DNA of 52,885 bases from Nocardioidaceae bacterium (GCA_025927955.1 JAICKK010000003.1:1-52885); one strand, 5' to 3'. Shown: positions 1 through 11,958, counted from the stretch's first letter. A program made the numbers and translations. The notes: generated by a model from the sequence alone, not told the origin.

Positions 1-1365
1 GGGTCGCCCTCCTGGCCCTCATGGCTGCGCGTGCCCGAGGAGGCCAACGCGCTCGTGCCGTCGCTGTGGTCGTCGACGGCCCGCAAGGGCGAGCAGGGGA
101 CCCTGCAGGTCGGCGGCGTGGACGTGCGGGACCTGGTCGCCCAGCACGGGTCGCCCGCCTACGTGCTGGACGAGTCGGACTTCCGCATGCGTGCCCGGGC
201 GTTCCGCGAGGCCTTCGACGGCTACCAGGTCTTCTACGCCGGCAAGGCGTTCCTGTGCACGACCGTCGCCCGGTGGGTGGCCGAGGAGGACCTGAGCCTC
301 GACGTGTGCACGGGGGGCGAGCTCGCCGTCGCGCTGCGGGCCGGGTTCGACCCGGCGCGGATCGGCTTCCACGGCAACAACAAGAGCGCCGACGAGCTGC
401 GGCGCGCGGTCGAGGCGGGTGTCGGCCGGGTCGTCGTCGACTCCTTCCACGAGATCGAGCGGCTGGCCGCCCTCACCGCCGAGACCGGCCGAGTCGCGCA
501 GGTGATGGTGCGGGTGACCGCCGGCGTCGAGGCGCACACCCACGAGTACATCGCGACCGCCCACGAGGACCAGAAGTTCGGCTTCTCGATCACCTCCGGT
601 GACGCCCTGGAGGCCGTACGACGGGTGCGGGAGGCTCCTGGTCTGGAGCTGCTGGGGCTGCACTCGCACATCGGCTCCCAGATCTTCGACACCTCCGGGT
701 TCGAGGTCGCCGCCCGGCGGGTCCTCGCCCTGCACGCGCAGGTCTCCACCGAGCTGGGCGTCACGCTCCCCGAGCTCGACCTCGGTGGCGGCTTCGGCAT
801 CGCCTACACGACCCAGGACGACCCGTCGGACCCCGCGCAGCTGGCCACGGAGATGACGAAGATCGTCGAGCACGAGTGCCGGGCGCTGGAGGTCGCGGTG
901 CCGGCGCTGTCGATCGAGCCGGGCCGGGCGATCGTCGGGCCGGCGATGTGCACGGTCTACGAGGTGGGCACCGTCAAGGAGGTGCGCCTGGACGCCGGGG
1001 CGTCCCGCACCTACGTCTCCGTCGACGGCGGGATGAGCGACAACATCCGCACGGCCCTGTACGACGTGGACTACTCGTGCACGCTCGCGTCGCGGCGCTC
1101 GGAGGCCGAGCCGGTGCTGGGCCGCGTCGTGGGCAAGCACTGCGAGGCGGGCGACATCGTGGTCAAGGACGAGTTCGTCCCCGGTGACCTCGCCCCCGGC
1201 GACCTGCTGGCGGTGCCCGGGACCGGCGCCTACTGCCGTTCCATGGCCAGCAACTACAACCACGTCCCGCGCCCGCCGGTGGTCGCGGTCCGCGACGGCA
1301 CCAGCACCGTCCTGGTGCGCCGCGAGACCGAGGACGACCTGCTCAGGACGGACACGGGCGGCTGA
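1..1365 (+). CDS. lysA: Diaminopimelate decarboxylase, 5' end cut by window edge
   Basis: This PLP enzyme decarboxylates meso-diaminopimelate to L-lysine, the last step of lysine synthesis. Seen: the PLP-lysine motif FYAGKAF, HGNNKS, HSHIGSQIF, the glycine-rich GGGFGIAY phosphate-binding loop, the EPGRAIVGPA motif and a C-terminal GAYCRSMASNYN. The frame stays open to base 1 and encodes PSWPSWLRVPEE before the GTG at 31 that the ORF track uses as start. Family members carry a similar Trp-Leu-Arg stretch inside the protein, so the true start most likely lies upstream of the window. It is followed after 132 bp by hom, the usual actinobacterial lysA-hom-thrC-thrB order. Function is very sure; only the 5' end is missing. 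Confidence 0.96.
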   Translation, partial: GSPSWPSWLRVPEEANALVPSLWSSTARKGEQGTLQVGGVDVRDLVAQHGSPAYVLDESDFRMRARAFREAFDGYQVFYAGKAFLCTTVARWVAEEDLSLDVCTGGELAVALRAGFDPARIGFHGNNKSADELRRAVEAGVGRVVVDSFHEIERLAALTAETGRVAQVMVRVTAGVEAHTHEYIATAHEDQKFGFSITSGDALEAVRRVREAPGLELLGLHSHIGSQIFDTSGFEVAARRVLALHAQVSTELGVTLPELDLGGGFGIAYTTQDDPSDPAQLATEMTKIVEHECRALEVAVPALSIEPGRAIVGPAMCTVYEVGTVKEVRLDAGASRTYVSVDGGMSDNIRTALYDVDYSCTLASRRSEAEPVLGRVVGKHCEAGDIVVKDEFVPGDLAPGDLLAVPGTGAYCRSMASNYNHVPRPPVVAVRDGTSTVLVRRETEDDLLRTDTGG

Positions 1366-1497
1366 CCCGGGCACCATCTCAGGCAGCGGACGACGTCTGT
1401 GGTTTGCTGCGGCACGTCTGGAGATGGCCGAAGATGGGACGTCGCGCGGGGACCGACCGGCCCCGCCGCCCGAGAACCGGCCCGGAGGGAGCGACGC

Positions 1498-2811
1498 GTG
1501 GACAGGCCCCGCAAGGAGCCGCTGGGACTCGCCCTGCTCGGCTGCGGCTCGGTCGGCAGCCAGGTCGTCCGGCTCCTGCGCGCGCAGCACGACGACCTGA
1601 GCGCCCGGATCGGCGCGCCGCTGCGCCTGGTCGGGGTGGCCGTGCGCCGTCCCGACGCGCCGCGGGCGGCCGACGTCCCGGCCGCCCTGCTCACCACCGA
1701 CGCCGAGGCGCTGGTCAGCCGCGACGACGTCGACCTCGTCGTCGAGGTGATCGGCGGCATCGAGCCGGCCCGCTCGCTGATCCTGGCGGCGCTGGAGAAC
1801 GGCGCGTCCGTCGTCACCGCCAACAAGGCACTGCTGGCCGAGGACGGCGCCACCTTGTTCGCGGCCGCCGAGAAGGCGCAGCGCGACCTCTACTTCGAGG
1901 CGTCCGTGGGCGGCGCCATCCCGATCCTGCGTCCGCTGCGCGAGTCCCTCGCCGGTGACCGTGTGCGCCGGGTGACCGGGATCGTCAACGGCACCACGAA
2001 CTTCATCCTCGACAAGATGGACACCCTGGGCAGCGGGTTCGCCGAGGTGCTCGAGGAGGCCCAGGAGCTGGGATATGCAGAGGCCGACCCGACCGCGGAC
2101 ATCGAGGGCTACGACGCGGCGTCCAAGGCGGCCATCCTCGCCAGCCTCGCCTTCCACACCCGGGTGACGGCCGCCGACGTCTACCGCGAGGGCATCTCGG
2201 AGGTCAGCGCCGCCGACGTGGCCTCAGCGCGGGAGATGGGCAGCGTGGTCAAGCTGCTCGCGATCTGCGAGCTGCGCGACGGCCCGCACGGACCCGCGGT
2301 GTCGGCCCGGGTGCACCCGGCGATGATCCCGCGGGCGCACCCCCTGGCCAGCGTGCGCGAGGCCTTCAACGCGGTGTTCGTGGAGAGCGAGGCCGCCGGG
2401 CAGCTGATGTTCTACGGTCCCGGGGCCGGTGGTGCGCCCACCGCGAGCGCCGTCCTCGGCGACCTCGTCAGCGCCGCCCGCAACCGCCTCGACGACGTGC
2501 GGGGGGCCGGCGAGTCGACGTACGCCCAGTGCGAGGTGCTGCCCATGGGCGAGACCCAGACCCGCTACCACGTGGCCCTCGACGTCGACGACCGTGCGGG
2601 GGTGCTGGCCGCCGTCGCGCTGGCCTTCGCCGAGCACGGCGTGTCGATCCAGACGGTCCGCCAGGAGGGTCACGGGCAGGAGGCGCAGCTCGTCGTGGTC
2701 TCGCACCGCGCGAGCGACGCCGCGCTGTCGGCCACCGTCGAGTCCCTGCGCACGATGGACTTCGTCCACGAGGTGTCCTCGGTGATGCGGGTGGAGGGCG
2801 ACCCCGAGTGA
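1498..2811 (+). CDS. hom: Homoserine dehydrogenase with C-terminal ACT domain
   Basis: Reduces aspartate semialdehyde to homoserine with NAD(P)H, the branch point to threonine and methionine. An N-terminal Rossmann fold ([13 protein letters not shown]) is followed by the catalytic homoserine dehydrogenase domain ([52 protein letters not shown]) and an ACT domain at about residues 350-437 ([18 protein letters not shown]), which in this family mediates threonine feedback. I chose GTG 1498, preceded by GGAGGGA at 7 nt; this gives 437 aa starting [15 protein letters not shown]. The track start at 1399 adds 33 residues with no family resemblance. The stop overlaps the thrC start, so the genes are translationally coupled. 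The 132-bp gap before it shows no clear promoter to my reading. Confidence 0.96.
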   Translation: MDRPRKEPLGLALLGCGSVGSQVVRLLRAQHDDLSARIGAPLRLVGVAVRRPDAPRAADVPAALLTTDAEALVSRDDVDLVVEVIGGIEPARSLILAALENGASVVTANKALLAEDGATLFAAAEKAQRDLYFEASVGGAIPILRPLRESLAGDRVRRVTGIVNGTTNFILDKMDTLGSGFAEVLEEAQELGYAEADPTADIEGYDAASKAAILASLAFHTRVTAADVYREGISEVSAADVASAREMGSVVKLLAICELRDGPHGPAVSARVHPAMIPRAHPLASVREAFNAVFVESEAAGQLMFYGPGAGGAPTASAVLGDLVSAARNRLDDVRGAGESTYAQCEVLPMGETQTRYHVALDVDDRAGVLAAVALAFAEHGVSIQTVRQEGHGQEAQLVVVSHRASDAALSATVESLRTMDFVHEVSSVMRVEGDPE

Positions 2812-3920
2812 GCGGGACCGGCGACGTGAGCGCGCCCACCGCCGCGCGGTCCGTGGGCGCGCCCCAGTGGCGGGGGGTCATCGAGGAGTACCGCGACTGG
2901 CTGGACCTCCCCGACGGCACGCCCACCATCACCCTGCGTGAGGGTGGCACCCCGCTCGTGGACAGCCCCTGGCTCTCGGAGCTGACCGGCGGCGAGGTGT
3001 GGCTCAAGGTCGAGGGCGACAACCCGACCGGCTCGTTCAAGGACCGCGGGATGACCGTGGCCCTGTCGGTGGCGGTGGGCGAGGGCGCGCGCGCGGTGGT
3101 CTGCGCCTCCACCGGCAACACCTCGGCGTCGATGGCGGCCTACGCCGCGCGCGCCCGTGTGAAGCCGCTCGTGCTGGTGCCTCAGGGCAAGATCGCGGCC
3201 GGCAAGCTGGCCCAGGCGATCGTGCACGGAGCGCAGGTGATCATGGTGCGCGGCAACTTCGACGACTGCCTGCGGCTCTCGCGCGGGCTGGCCGAGAGCT
3301 ATCCGGTGGCCCTGGTCAACTCCGTGAACCCGATGCGGCTCGAGGGCCAGAAGACGGCGTCCTTCGAGATCGTCGACTTCCTCGGGGACGCGCCGGACGT
3401 GCACGTGCTTCCCGTCGGCAACGCCGGCAACATCTCGGCGTACTGGAAGGGCTACCTCGAGTACCAGCGGGCCGGCCGGGCCGGCAGGACCCCGCAGATG
3501 CTCGGGTGGCAGGCGGCCGGCGCCGCCCCGCTGGTCTCCGGCTCCCCGGTGGCCGCACCGGAGACGGTGGCCTCCGCGATCCGCATCGGCAACCCCGCCT
3601 CCTGGCGCCTGGCGGTCGAGGCCGCCGAGCAGTCGCGCGGCTGCTTCCGCGCGGTTCGCGACGAGCAGATCCTGGCCGCCCAACGCGAGCTGGCGGCCCG
3701 CGACGGCGTCTTCGTCGAGCCCGCCTCGGCCGCCGGTGTGGCCGGGCTGCTCAGCGAGGTCGCCGCCGGCATCAGGTACGACGGGCAGCGCGTCGTGGTC
3801 ACCGTGACCGGGCACGGGCTCAAGGACGTCGACACCGCACTGTCGACCTTCACCGACCTCGTCGACACCGTGGTCGACGTGGACGTGGACGCGGCGGCCG
3901 AGGCCGCAGGCCTGCGGTGA
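2808..3920 (+). CDS. thrC: Threonine synthase
   Basis: PLP enzyme that converts O-phosphohomoserine to threonine. The PLP lysine (about K78) lies in [27 protein letters not shown], the phosphate-binding region [16 protein letters not shown] and [10 protein letters not shown] follow. The length of 370 aa fits the short actinobacterial ThrC class. I chose GTG 2808 because it overlaps the hom stop as GTGA and has GGAGG 11 nt upstream inside hom; GTG 2826 is a workable alternative (364 aa). The track's extended 463-aa version runs back through hom in another frame and is not credible. It ends in another GTGA overlap with thrB, so hom-thrC-thrB behave as one coupled unit. Confidence 0.96.
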   Translation: MSGTGDVSAPTAARSVGAPQWRGVIEEYRDWLDLPDGTPTITLREGGTPLVDSPWLSELTGGEVWLKVEGDNPTGSFKDRGMTVALSVAVGEGARAVVCASTGNTSASMAAYAARARVKPLVLVPQGKIAAGKLAQAIVHGAQVIMVRGNFDDCLRLSRGLAESYPVALVNSVNPMRLEGQKTASFEIVDFLGDAPDVHVLPVGNAGNISAYWKGYLEYQRAGRAGRTPQMLGWQAAGAAPLVSGSPVAAPETVASAIRIGNPASWRLAVEAAEQSRGCFRAVRDEQILAAQRELAARDGVFVEPASAAGVAGLLSEVAAGIRYDGQRVVVTVTGHGLKDVDTALSTFTDLVDTVVDVDVDAAAEAAGLR

Positions 3921-4843
3921 GCGTCTTCCTCACCGGTCCGGTGTCGGTGTCCGTGCCGGCCACCAGCGCCAACCTCGGTCCCGGCTTCGACGCGCTGGGG
4001 CTGGCCCTGGGGCACCGCGACCGGGTGACCGCGCAGGTGCTGGACGGCGGCGGCCCCCGGATCACTGTCCGGGGGATGGGGGAGGGGACCGTTCCCCTCG
4101 ACGAGCGCCACCTCGTGCATCGCGCGATGAGCGCGGCGTTCGCGCGGATGGGCGCCGCCCTGCCCGCCGTACGCCTGGAGTGCGTCAACGTCGTGCCGCA
4201 CGCCCGCGGGCTCGGCTCCTCCTCGGCGGCGATCGTGGCCGGGGCCTGCCTGGCGCGGGGTCTGGTCGCTGGCGGGTCGCTGCTGATGGACGACGACGCG
4301 CTGCTCGACCTCGCCGCCGAGCTCGAGGGCCATCCCGACAACGTCGCACCGGCTCTGATGGGCGGCTTCACGATCGCCTACCGGGACGGGGTCCGGTTCC
4401 GCGCCACCGGAGTCGGTGTCGACCCCCGGGTGCAGGTCGTCGTGTTCGTGCCGCCGGCCGGTGTCGAGACCGAGGTGGCCCGCGGGCTGCTGCCGGACCT
4501 GGTGCCGCACGCCGACGCCGCCGCTGCCGCCGGACGCGCGGCCCTGCTCGTCGCCGCGCTGAGCCAGCAGCCCGAGCTGCTGCTCGCCGCGACCGAGGAC
4601 CGGCTCCACCAGGACTACCGGGAGCCGGCGATGCCCGACTCCCTGCACCTGGTCCGGCGCCTGCGCTCCGACGGCCTGCCCGCGGTCGTGTCCGGCGCCG
4701 GGCCCTCGGTCCTGGTGTTCACCGACCCCCACCAGCAGGACGAGGTCGCCCGGCGGTCGCCCGAAGGCTGGCAGGCGCTGGCCCTGTCCGTGGACCGGTA
4801 CGGCGCGCAGGTGCAGCTCCCCGACGAGGCCTCTCGCCGCTGA
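3917..4843 (+). CDS. thrB: Homoserine kinase (GHMP family)
   Basis: Phosphorylates homoserine to O-phosphohomoserine, the substrate of ThrC. GHMP-kinase hallmarks are visible: [15 protein letters not shown] at the N-terminus, the ATP loop [17 protein letters not shown], and a C-terminal [10 protein letters not shown] chose GTG 3917, which overlaps the thrC stop as GTGA; the product is 308 aa, a normal length. The 614-aa ORF in the track is this gene plus an out-of-frame shadow of thrC. It is the last gene of the threonine unit; a 269-bp gap separates it from rho. Confidence 0.95.
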   Translation: MSVFLTGPVSVSVPATSANLGPGFDALGLALGHRDRVTAQVLDGGGPRITVRGMGEGTVPLDERHLVHRAMSAAFARMGAALPAVRLECVNVVPHARGLGSSSAAIVAGACLARGLVAGGSLLMDDDALLDLAAELEGHPDNVAPALMGGFTIAYRDGVRFRATGVGVDPRVQVVVFVPPAGVETEVARGLLPDLVPHADAAAAAGRAALLVAALSQQPELLLAATEDRLHQDYREPAMPDSLHLVRRLRSDGLPAVVSGAGPSVLVFTDPHQQDEVARRSPEGWQALALSVDRYGAQVQLPDEASRR

Positions 4844-4846
4844 CCC

Positions 4847-5112
4847 GGCGAACGTCGCCGCTCGTCGAGGTGGTGCGACTCCCGGGATGCGGGCGAGATT
4901 CTAGTGCTAGGCTGCGCATGCGCCGGTGATCCGGGGTTGCGGCTCCTGCAACCCGCCGCATCACGCAGGTCGCAGTCATCTCTCCCGCACCCCCTCCTCG
5001 GCGGCGTCTCGCGACGTCCGTGCGCCGGAGCTCCGGGGCGGGGCGGGACACCACATGGAACGCGGCCGCCGGCAGGAAGCCGGATCGGCCCGATACGTGG
5101 GAAGGACCTCAC
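4847..5112 (+). promoter_or_regulatory. rho leader region with putative promoter and hairpin
   Basis: This is the 269-bp gap between thrB and rho. It holds a small inverted repeat just after thrB (GGCGA-ACG-TCGCC, 4847-4859), a candidate extended -10 (TGCTAGGCT, hexamer TAGGCT at 4908-4913), and a hairpin with stem GGGTTGC (4934-4940) / GCAACCC (4948-4954) and a 7-nt loop. An ATG at 4918 next to the predicted transcription start would encode only Met-Arg-Arg-stop. A ribosome site GGGAAGGA precedes the chosen rho start. No good -35 was found. Rho is known to control its own gene in other bacteria, so regulation within this leader is reasonable but not shown. Confidence 0.4.
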
Positions 5113-7176
<2,064 letters not shown>

Positions 7177-7200
7177 TCCCGCGGCGCGTCATCCGCGGGA
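7177..7200 (+). terminator. Hairpin after rho
   Basis: An 8-bp perfect stem, TCCCGCGG/CCGCGGGA with an 8-nt loop, starts directly after the rho stop codon. There is no T-tract, which is common for actinobacterial terminators. It may instead protect the 3' end. Confidence 0.5.
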
Positions 7201-7332
7201 AGAAACGCCTAGGTGCGCGCGTTGGGTACGGTGCCGGGTGGCGCGGCGGCCGCGGCCCCTGGCACACTAGACGGTCGGCTCCGGTTCACGTCCTGCGGGA
7301 CGACCCGGCGGCCGGAGACCCGAGAGGACACC

Positions 7333-7554
7333 ATGAAGAACAACATCCACCCGGAGTACACCACCACCGAGGTGACGTGTACCTGTGGCAACACCTTCAC
7401 CACCCGCAGCACCGTCCGGGGCGGCACCATCCACTCCGACGTCTGCTCCCAGTGCCATCCCTTCTACACCGGCAAGCAGAAGATCCTCGACACCGGTGGT
7501 CGCGTCGCCCGCTTCGAGAAGCGCTACGCCGCGATGCAGCAGAACAAGAAGTAG
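7333..7554 (+). CDS. rpmE: 50S ribosomal protein L31
   Basis: Component of the large ribosomal subunit, at the bridge to the small subunit. The 73-aa product starts [22 protein letters not shown]. It keeps Cys-x-Cys (CTCG) and Cys-x-x-Cys ([10 protein letters not shown]), so it is the zinc-binding (C+) form and not the zinc-independent paralogue. The family signature [20 protein letters not shown] is intact. ATG 7333 is preceded by GAGAGGACACC; the track's 113-aa version adds a spurious N-terminus. The 132 bp between the rho hairpin and this start contain possible -10 elements (TACGGT at 7227, ACACTAGAC near 7264), none convincing. Confidence 0.97.
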   Translation: MKNNIHPEYTTTEVTCTCGNTFTTRSTVRGGTIHSDVCSQCHPFYTGKQKILDTGGRVARFEKRYAAMQQNKK

Positions 7555-7638
7555 GCGTCGGCGGCGAGCGCCGGTCCCCGCACCGCGGAGGCCGGCGCTC
7601 GCCACGTCACCGGTACGCGTCGACGAGGAGCTGGGCAG

Positions 7639-8733
7639 ATGTTCGAGGCAGTGACCGGTCTGGTGGCCGAGCACGCCGAGATCGAGCAGCGGCTCGCCGA
7701 CCCGGGGATCCACGCCGACCAGGGGCTGGCCAAGCGGCTCAACCAGCGCTACGCCGAGCTGTCCGCGATCGTGCGGGCCTACGACGAGTGGCTGCGGCTC
7801 GGTGAGGACATCGGGGCCGCGCACGAGCTCGCCGGCGAGGACCCCGAAGGTGAGCGCGAGCTCGCCCTGGAGGCCGAGCAGCTGCAGGCCCGGCGGACGA
7901 CGGTGGAGGAGCGGCTGCGCCACCTGCTGGTGCCCCGCGACCCGACCGAGGCCAAGGACGCCCTGCTGGAGATCAAGTCCGGGGAGGGCGGCGAGGAGTC
8001 GGCGCTGTTCGCGGGCGACCTGCTGCGGATGTACACCCGTTACGCCGAGCGCCGCGGGTGGCGGACCGAGCGGCTCGACGCGACCGAGTCCGACCTCGGA
8101 GGGTTCAAGTCGGTCACGGTGGCGGTGAAGGCGCGGGGGACGAGCGAGCCCGGTGAGGCGCCGTACGCTCTGCTGAGGTTCGAGGGCGGGGTCCACCGCG
8201 TGCAGCGGGTCCCGGTGACCGAGAGCCAGGGCCGGGTGCACACGTCCGCGGCCGGGGTGCTGGTGATGCCGGAGGCCGAGCCGGTCGACGTCACCATCGA
8301 GGACAAGGACCTCCGCGTCGACGTGTTCCGGTCGTCCGGGCCCGGTGGCCAGTCGGTGAACACCACCGACTCCGCGGTCCGGATCACGCACCTGCCGACC
8401 GGCATCGTGGTCAGCTGCCAGAACGAGAAGAGCCAGCTGCAGAACCGCGAGCAGGCGATGCGCATCCTGCGGTCGCGGCTGCTGCAGGCCGCCCAGGACA
8501 GCGCGGACGCGGTGGCCTCGGACGCTCGCCGCTCGCAGGTGCGCACGGTGGACCGCTCCGAGCGGATCCGCACCTACAACTTTCCGGAGAACCGGATCTC
8601 CGACCACCGCACCGGCTACAAGGCCCACAACCTCGACCAGGTCCTCGACGGCGACCTCGGCCCGGTGATCGGCTCCTGCGTGGACGCCGACCTCGCGGCC
8701 CGGCTGGGCGCGCTGGAGCCGCAGGCGCCATGA
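7639..8733 (+). CDS. prfA: Peptide chain release factor 1
   Basis: Reads UAG and UAA stop codons and triggers peptide release on the ribosome. The GGQ motif (about 236-238) lies in [20 protein letters not shown]; the RF1 family flanks [22 protein letters not shown] and [15 protein letters not shown] are present. The length of 364 aa is normal. ATG 7639 follows a GGAG site. The stop overlaps the prmC start (ATGA), which couples RF1 to the methylase that modifies the Gln of its GGQ motif. Confidence 0.96.
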   Translation: MFEAVTGLVAEHAEIEQRLADPGIHADQGLAKRLNQRYAELSAIVRAYDEWLRLGEDIGAAHELAGEDPEGERELALEAEQLQARRTTVEERLRHLLVPRDPTEAKDALLEIKSGEGGEESALFAGDLLRMYTRYAERRGWRTERLDATESDLGGFKSVTVAVKARGTSEPGEAPYALLRFEGGVHRVQRVPVTESQGRVHTSAAGVLVMPEAEPVDVTIEDKDLRVDVFRSSGPGGQSVNTTDSAVRITHLPTGIVVSCQNEKSQLQNREQAMRILRSRLLQAAQDSADAVASDARRSQVRTVDRSERIRTYNFPENRISDHRTGYKAHNLDQVLDGDLGPVIGSCVDADLAARLGALEPQAP

Positions 8734-9602
8734 CCCGCCGCCTGCTGCGCGAGGCGGCGGCCCGGCTCGCGGCCGCCGGCGTGCCCAGCCCCGACCACGA
8801 CGCCGCCGAGCTGCTCGCTCACGTCCTGGGCACCGGCCGGCCCCTGCTGCGCCCCGCCGACGACCCCGCCGACGACCCCGCCGACGATCTGAGCCCCACC
8901 CAGGCGACCGCCTTCGCCGAGCTGGTGGGCAGGCGTGCGGCGCGCGAGCCCCTGCAGCACCTCACCGGCACCGCGGCCTTCCGCTACGTCGAGCTCGCGG
9001 TGGGCCCCGGCGTGTTCGTCCCCCGCCCCGAGACCGAGCTGCTCGCCGGCTGGGCGGTCGAGCAGGCCGCCCTGGCGGTCCGGGAGGGGCGGGTCCCGGT
9101 GGTGGTGGACCTCTGCACCGGGTCCGGCGCCGTGGCCCTGTCGGTGGCCACCGAGGTGCCGGCGGCCGCTGTGCACGCGGTCGAGCTCGACGAGCCGGCG
9201 TGGGCCTGGGCGGCGCGCAACCTCGCCGGCTCGGGGGTGGACCTGCGTCACGGGGACATGGCCGACGCCTTCCCCGACCTCGAGGGTCGCGTCGACGTGG
9301 TGGTGTGCAACCCGCCCTACATCCCCCTGGAGGCCTTCGAGTCGGTTGCTCCCGAGGCCCGCGACCACGACCCTCAGCTCGCGCTGTTCGCCGGCGACGA
9401 CGGCCTCGCCGCCCTCCGCGTCCTGGAGCGTACGGCGGGCCGGCTGCTGCACCCCGGCGGCGTGGTCGGCGCCGAGCACGCCGACGTGCAGGGCGAGTCC
9501 GCGCCGGCCGTCTTCGTCGCGACCGGCCGCTGGTCCGACGTACGCGACCATGCGGATCTGGCGGGCCGGGACCGCTACCTGACGGCGCGGCTGGCACGAT
9601 GA
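8730..9602 (+). CDS. prmC: Peptide chain release factor N5-glutamine methyltransferase
   Basis: SAM-dependent methylase that modifies the GGQ glutamine of release factors. The SAM-binding motif [16 protein letters not shown] and the signature VVCNPPYIP (NPPY at about 194-197), which binds the target glutamine, are visible. A short acidic repeat [10 protein letters not shown] sits in the N-terminal helical region at about residue 45. The gene starts at ATG 8730 inside the prfA stop (4-bp overlap) and is 290 aa, a normal length. tsaC follows after 4 bp. Confidence 0.95.
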   Translation: MTRRLLREAAARLAAAGVPSPDHDAAELLAHVLGTGRPLLRPADDPADDPADDLSPTQATAFAELVGRRAAREPLQHLTGTAAFRYVELAVGPGVFVPRPETELLAGWAVEQAALAVREGRVPVVVDLCTGSGAVALSVATEVPAAAVHAVELDEPAWAWAARNLAGSGVDLRHGDMADAFPDLEGRVDVVVCNPPYIPLEAFESVAPEARDHDPQLALFAGDDGLAALRVLERTAGRLLHPGGVVGAEHADVQGESAPAVFVATGRWSDVRDHADLAGRDRYLTARLAR

Positions 9603-9606
9603 GCAG

Positions 9607-10305
9607 GTGAGCCCGGACAGTGACCGAGACGGCGAGGCGAGGCGACCCACCCGACGGTTCCGGACCACCGACCCCGACGAGCGGGAGGCGGGCATCGCCA
9701 ACGCCGCGCTGGCGGTGCAGCGCGGGGAGCTGGTGGTGCTGCCCACCGACACCGTCTACGGCATCGGTGCCGACGCCTTCGACGCGGAGGCCGTCCGCCG
9801 GCTGCTGGCCGCCAAGGGGCGCGGCCGCGAGATGCCGCCGCCGGTGCTCGTCTCCGCGGCGACCACGCTGGACGCCCTGGCGGTCGGGGTGCCGGCCTAC
9901 GCCCGCACGCTCGTGGACGAGCTGTGGCCCGGGCCGCTGACCCTGGTGTGCCGGCAGCAGTCCTCCCTGCAGTGGGACCTCGGTGACACGCGGGGGACCG
10001 TGGCGGTGCGCATGCCGGACCACGCGGTGGCCCTCGAGCTGCTCTCGCGGACCGGCCCGCTGGCGGTGAGCAGCGCCAACCGCACCGGACTGGCGGCGGC
10101 GACCGATGCCGACCAGGCCGAGGAGATGCTGGCGGAGTCGGTCACGGTCATCCTCGACGACGGGCCCACCCCGGGCGCCCTGGCGTCCACGATCGTCGAC
10201 GTCACCGGCGAGCGGGGGCGGGTCCTGCGGCTGGGCGCGCTCGGCCTCGAGCGGCTCAACGAGATCCTCGCGCCGGTGGGTGCGGAGATCACCGACCAGG
10301 GCTAG
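9607..10305 (+). CDS. tsaC: L-threonylcarbamoyladenylate synthase (YrdC/Sua5 domain)
   Basis: Makes threonylcarbamoyl-AMP from threonine, bicarbonate and ATP for the t6A37 modification of ANN-decoding tRNAs. The YrdC fold is clear: LVVLPTDTVYGIGADAF, LWPGPLTLV, VAVRMPDH, LAVSSANRTG and GPTPGALASTIVDV. At 232 aa it ends soon after the YrdC core, so it is the TsaC type without the long C-terminal Sua5 domain. GTG 9607 is the first usable start after prmC. The prmC-tsaC pairing matches Mycobacterium (hemK-Rv1301). Confidence 0.92.
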   Translation: MSPDSDRDGEARRPTRRFRTTDPDEREAGIANAALAVQRGELVVLPTDTVYGIGADAFDAEAVRRLLAAKGRGREMPPPVLVSAATTLDALAVGVPAYARTLVDELWPGPLTLVCRQQSSLQWDLGDTRGTVAVRMPDHAVALELLSRTGPLAVSSANRTGLAAATDADQAEEMLAESVTVILDDGPTPGALASTIVDVTGERGRVLRLGALGLERLNEILAPVGAEITDQG

Positions 10306-10312
10306 GGAAGGC

Positions 10313-11437
10313 GTGCGCGAGTACCTCACCGTCTTCCTGGTCGCCGCGGTCGTCACCTACCTGCTCGGCGTGGTGGCCCGCGAGGTGGCGCTGCGGACCA
10401 ACGCGGTCGCGCGGGTCCGGGCCCGCGACGTGCATGCGGTGCCGATCCCGTACTTCGGCGGCGTGGCGATGCTCGGCGGGCTGAGCGCGGGCTTCCTGGT
10501 GGCCCACCGGCTGCCGTTCCTGTCGCTGAGCGGGCACCAGGTCTTCCACGACTCGGCGGTGGTGCTCGGCGGCGGCGCGATGATCTGCGCGCTGGGCGTG
10601 GTCGACGACCTCGTCGAGCTCGACGCGCTCACCAAGCTCGGCGGCCAGGTGCTCGCCGCCGGCTTCCTGGTGGTCAACCAGGTCCAGTACTACAACTTCG
10701 CGCTCCCGGGTCACGGACAGTTCATCCTCGTGGGGCCGCAGGGCGCCCTGCTCAGCGTCTTCGTGGTGGTCGCGACCGTGAACGCCGTGAACTTCGTCGA
10801 CGGGCTGGACGGGCTCGCGGCCGGTGTCGTCGCGATCGGCGCGGTGGCGTTCTTCGTGTTCGCCTACAAGCTCGCCGACGTCAACAACGAGACGCTCGCG
10901 ATCAGCGCGGCGCTGCTGTGTGCGGCGCTCGGCGGCGCCTGCGTGGGGTTCCTGCCGCACAACTTCTTCCCGGCCCGGATCTTCATGGGCGACTCGGGCT
11001 CGATGCTGATCGGCCTGATGCTCTCCGGGGCGGCGATGACGCTGACCGGCCAGTTCGCGGCCGTCGACATGACCCAGGGCGCCGGCGGCTCCCAGGCCAG
11101 CCTGCTGCCCACGCTGCTGCCGATCGTGCTGCCGATCGCGATCCTCATCGTGCCCTTCGTCGACCTGGTGCTGGCGGTGGTGCGCCGTACGCGGGCAGGC
11201 AGGTCGCCGTTCTCCCCCGACAAGCACCACCTGCACCACCGGCTGCTGGAGATCGGGCACTCGCACCGGCGCGCGGTGCTCATCATGTGGCTGTGGGCGG
11301 GGCTGATCGCCTTCGGGGGCGTGCTCGCCAGCCTGTACGCGGGTCGGGTCACCGTCATCGTGCTGGGCGTCTGGGTGGTGCTCACCGTGCTGCTGACCTT
11401 CGCGGTGCCCCGCGTGCAGCGGCCCGTCTCGCGCTGA
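10313..11437 (+). CDS. wecA: Undecaprenyl-phosphate GlcNAc-1-phosphate transferase (WecA/MraY family)
   Basis: Polytopic membrane enzyme that transfers a sugar-1-phosphate from a UDP-sugar, probably UDP-GlcNAc, onto a polyprenyl phosphate and so starts a cell-wall-linked glycan. Family motifs are present: cytoplasmic NFVDGLDGLAAG with the catalytic acidic pair, FMGDSGSMLIG, and HHLHHRLLEIGHSHR near the C-terminus. About ten hydrophobic segments are visible. GTG 10313 follows AGGGAAGGC and gives 374 aa; the track's 443-aa ORF extends into tsaC. The position matches Rv1302 (wecA) just before the mycobacterial atp genes. The lipid acceptor and the final glycan cannot be read from sequence. Confidence 0.9.
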   Translation: MREYLTVFLVAAVVTYLLGVVAREVALRTNAVARVRARDVHAVPIPYFGGVAMLGGLSAGFLVAHRLPFLSLSGHQVFHDSAVVLGGGAMICALGVVDDLVELDALTKLGGQVLAAGFLVVNQVQYYNFALPGHGQFILVGPQGALLSVFVVVATVNAVNFVDGLDGLAAGVVAIGAVAFFVFAYKLADVNNETLAISAALLCAALGGACVGFLPHNFFPARIFMGDSGSMLIGLMLSGAAMTLTGQFAAVDMTQGAGGSQASLLPTLLPIVLPIAILIVPFVDLVLAVVRRTRAGRSPFSPDKHHLHHRLLEIGHSHRRAVLIMWLWAGLIAFGGVLASLYAGRVTVIVLGVWVVLTVLLTFAVPRVQRPVSR

Positions 11438-11444
11438 GACCGGC

Positions 11445-11466
11445 GCTTGTGCTAGTTTTCACAAGC
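11445..11466 (+). promoter_or_regulatory. Inverted repeat with extended -10-like element after wecA
   Basis: GCTTGTG (11445-11451) and CACAAGC (11460-11466) form a 7-bp stem with loop CTAGTTTT. The same bases contain TGTGCTAGTTT, an extended -10-like element resembling TGCTAGGCT upstream of rho. It could be a wecA terminator, the outer promoter of the atp operon, or both. No -35 is evident. Confidence 0.35.
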
Positions 11467-11561
11467 AGCTTCCAGCCAGGGCTCTCGGGCCCCGACAACG
11501 AGGACGGCCGCCACCATGACGACCGCGCGAGACGACCGGGTCCCCCGGCCGCCCGCTGCCG

Positions 11562-11589
11562 TTTGCCGCAGATGGCGCTGTGGTAGCGT
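11562..11589 (+). promoter_or_regulatory. Putative promoter of the ATP synthase operon
   Basis: TTTGCC (11562-11567), a 16-bp spacer and TAGCGT (11584-11589) fit a vegetative actinobacterial promoter and would give a leader of roughly 95 nt before the first small gene at 11692. The surrounding 254-bp gap after wecA holds no credible protein gene. Confidence 0.4.
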
Positions 11590-11691
11590 CGCGGCTTCGG
11601 CACCGGCGGCATGTGCCCTCCTGGGCGGGGGGACGCGCGGGACGACCTCGTACGACGCCGTTGCACACGTCGATCCGAATGGCGCGGGTGA

Positions 11692-11919
11692 ATGGACCAT
11701 GGCAACAGCGATCCCCCTCAGGCGGGGCTGCGCGGCCGTGACCTGCTCGGCCTCGGCGGCTTCCTCGTCGCGGCGGTCGTCGGCGGCCTGGTCGTCGGCC
11801 TGCTGCTCGACCACGCCCTCGGCACCTCTCCGGTCTTCGTGCTCGTCGGCATCGCGGTCGGGATCGTCTCCGCGGCCGTCGGCTTCTGGTCCAAGGTCCG
11901 CGCCGCGCTGCGCGAGTGA
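11692..11919 (+). CDS. Small AtpZ/AtpI-like membrane protein
   Basis: 75-aa protein with two hydrophobic segments (LGLGGFLVAAVVGGLVVGLLLDHALG and PVFVLVGIAVGIVSAAVGFWS), the hairpin typical of small F-type ATP synthase assembly proteins encoded before atpB (AtpZ/ATPase gene 1 family). Such proteins help c-ring assembly or have been linked to magnesium uptake in other bacteria; the role here is inferred from position. ATG 11692 is chosen, with a weak GCGGGTGA upstream. The adjacent 11959 gene is a second, different small membrane protein. Confidence 0.75.
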   Translation: MDHGNSDPPQAGLRGRDLLGLGGFLVAAVVGGLVVGLLLDHALGTSPVFVLVGIAVGIVSAAVGFWSKVRAALRE

Positions 11920-11958
11920 GCGGCCCCACCCGCGCCGTACGACGAGAGGGAGGTCGCG

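Noticed and set aside
1399-1497. N-terminal extension of homoserine dehydrogenase used by the ORF track
   Set aside because: No family similarity; the GTG at 1498 has a strong ribosome site and begins at the Rossmann fold.
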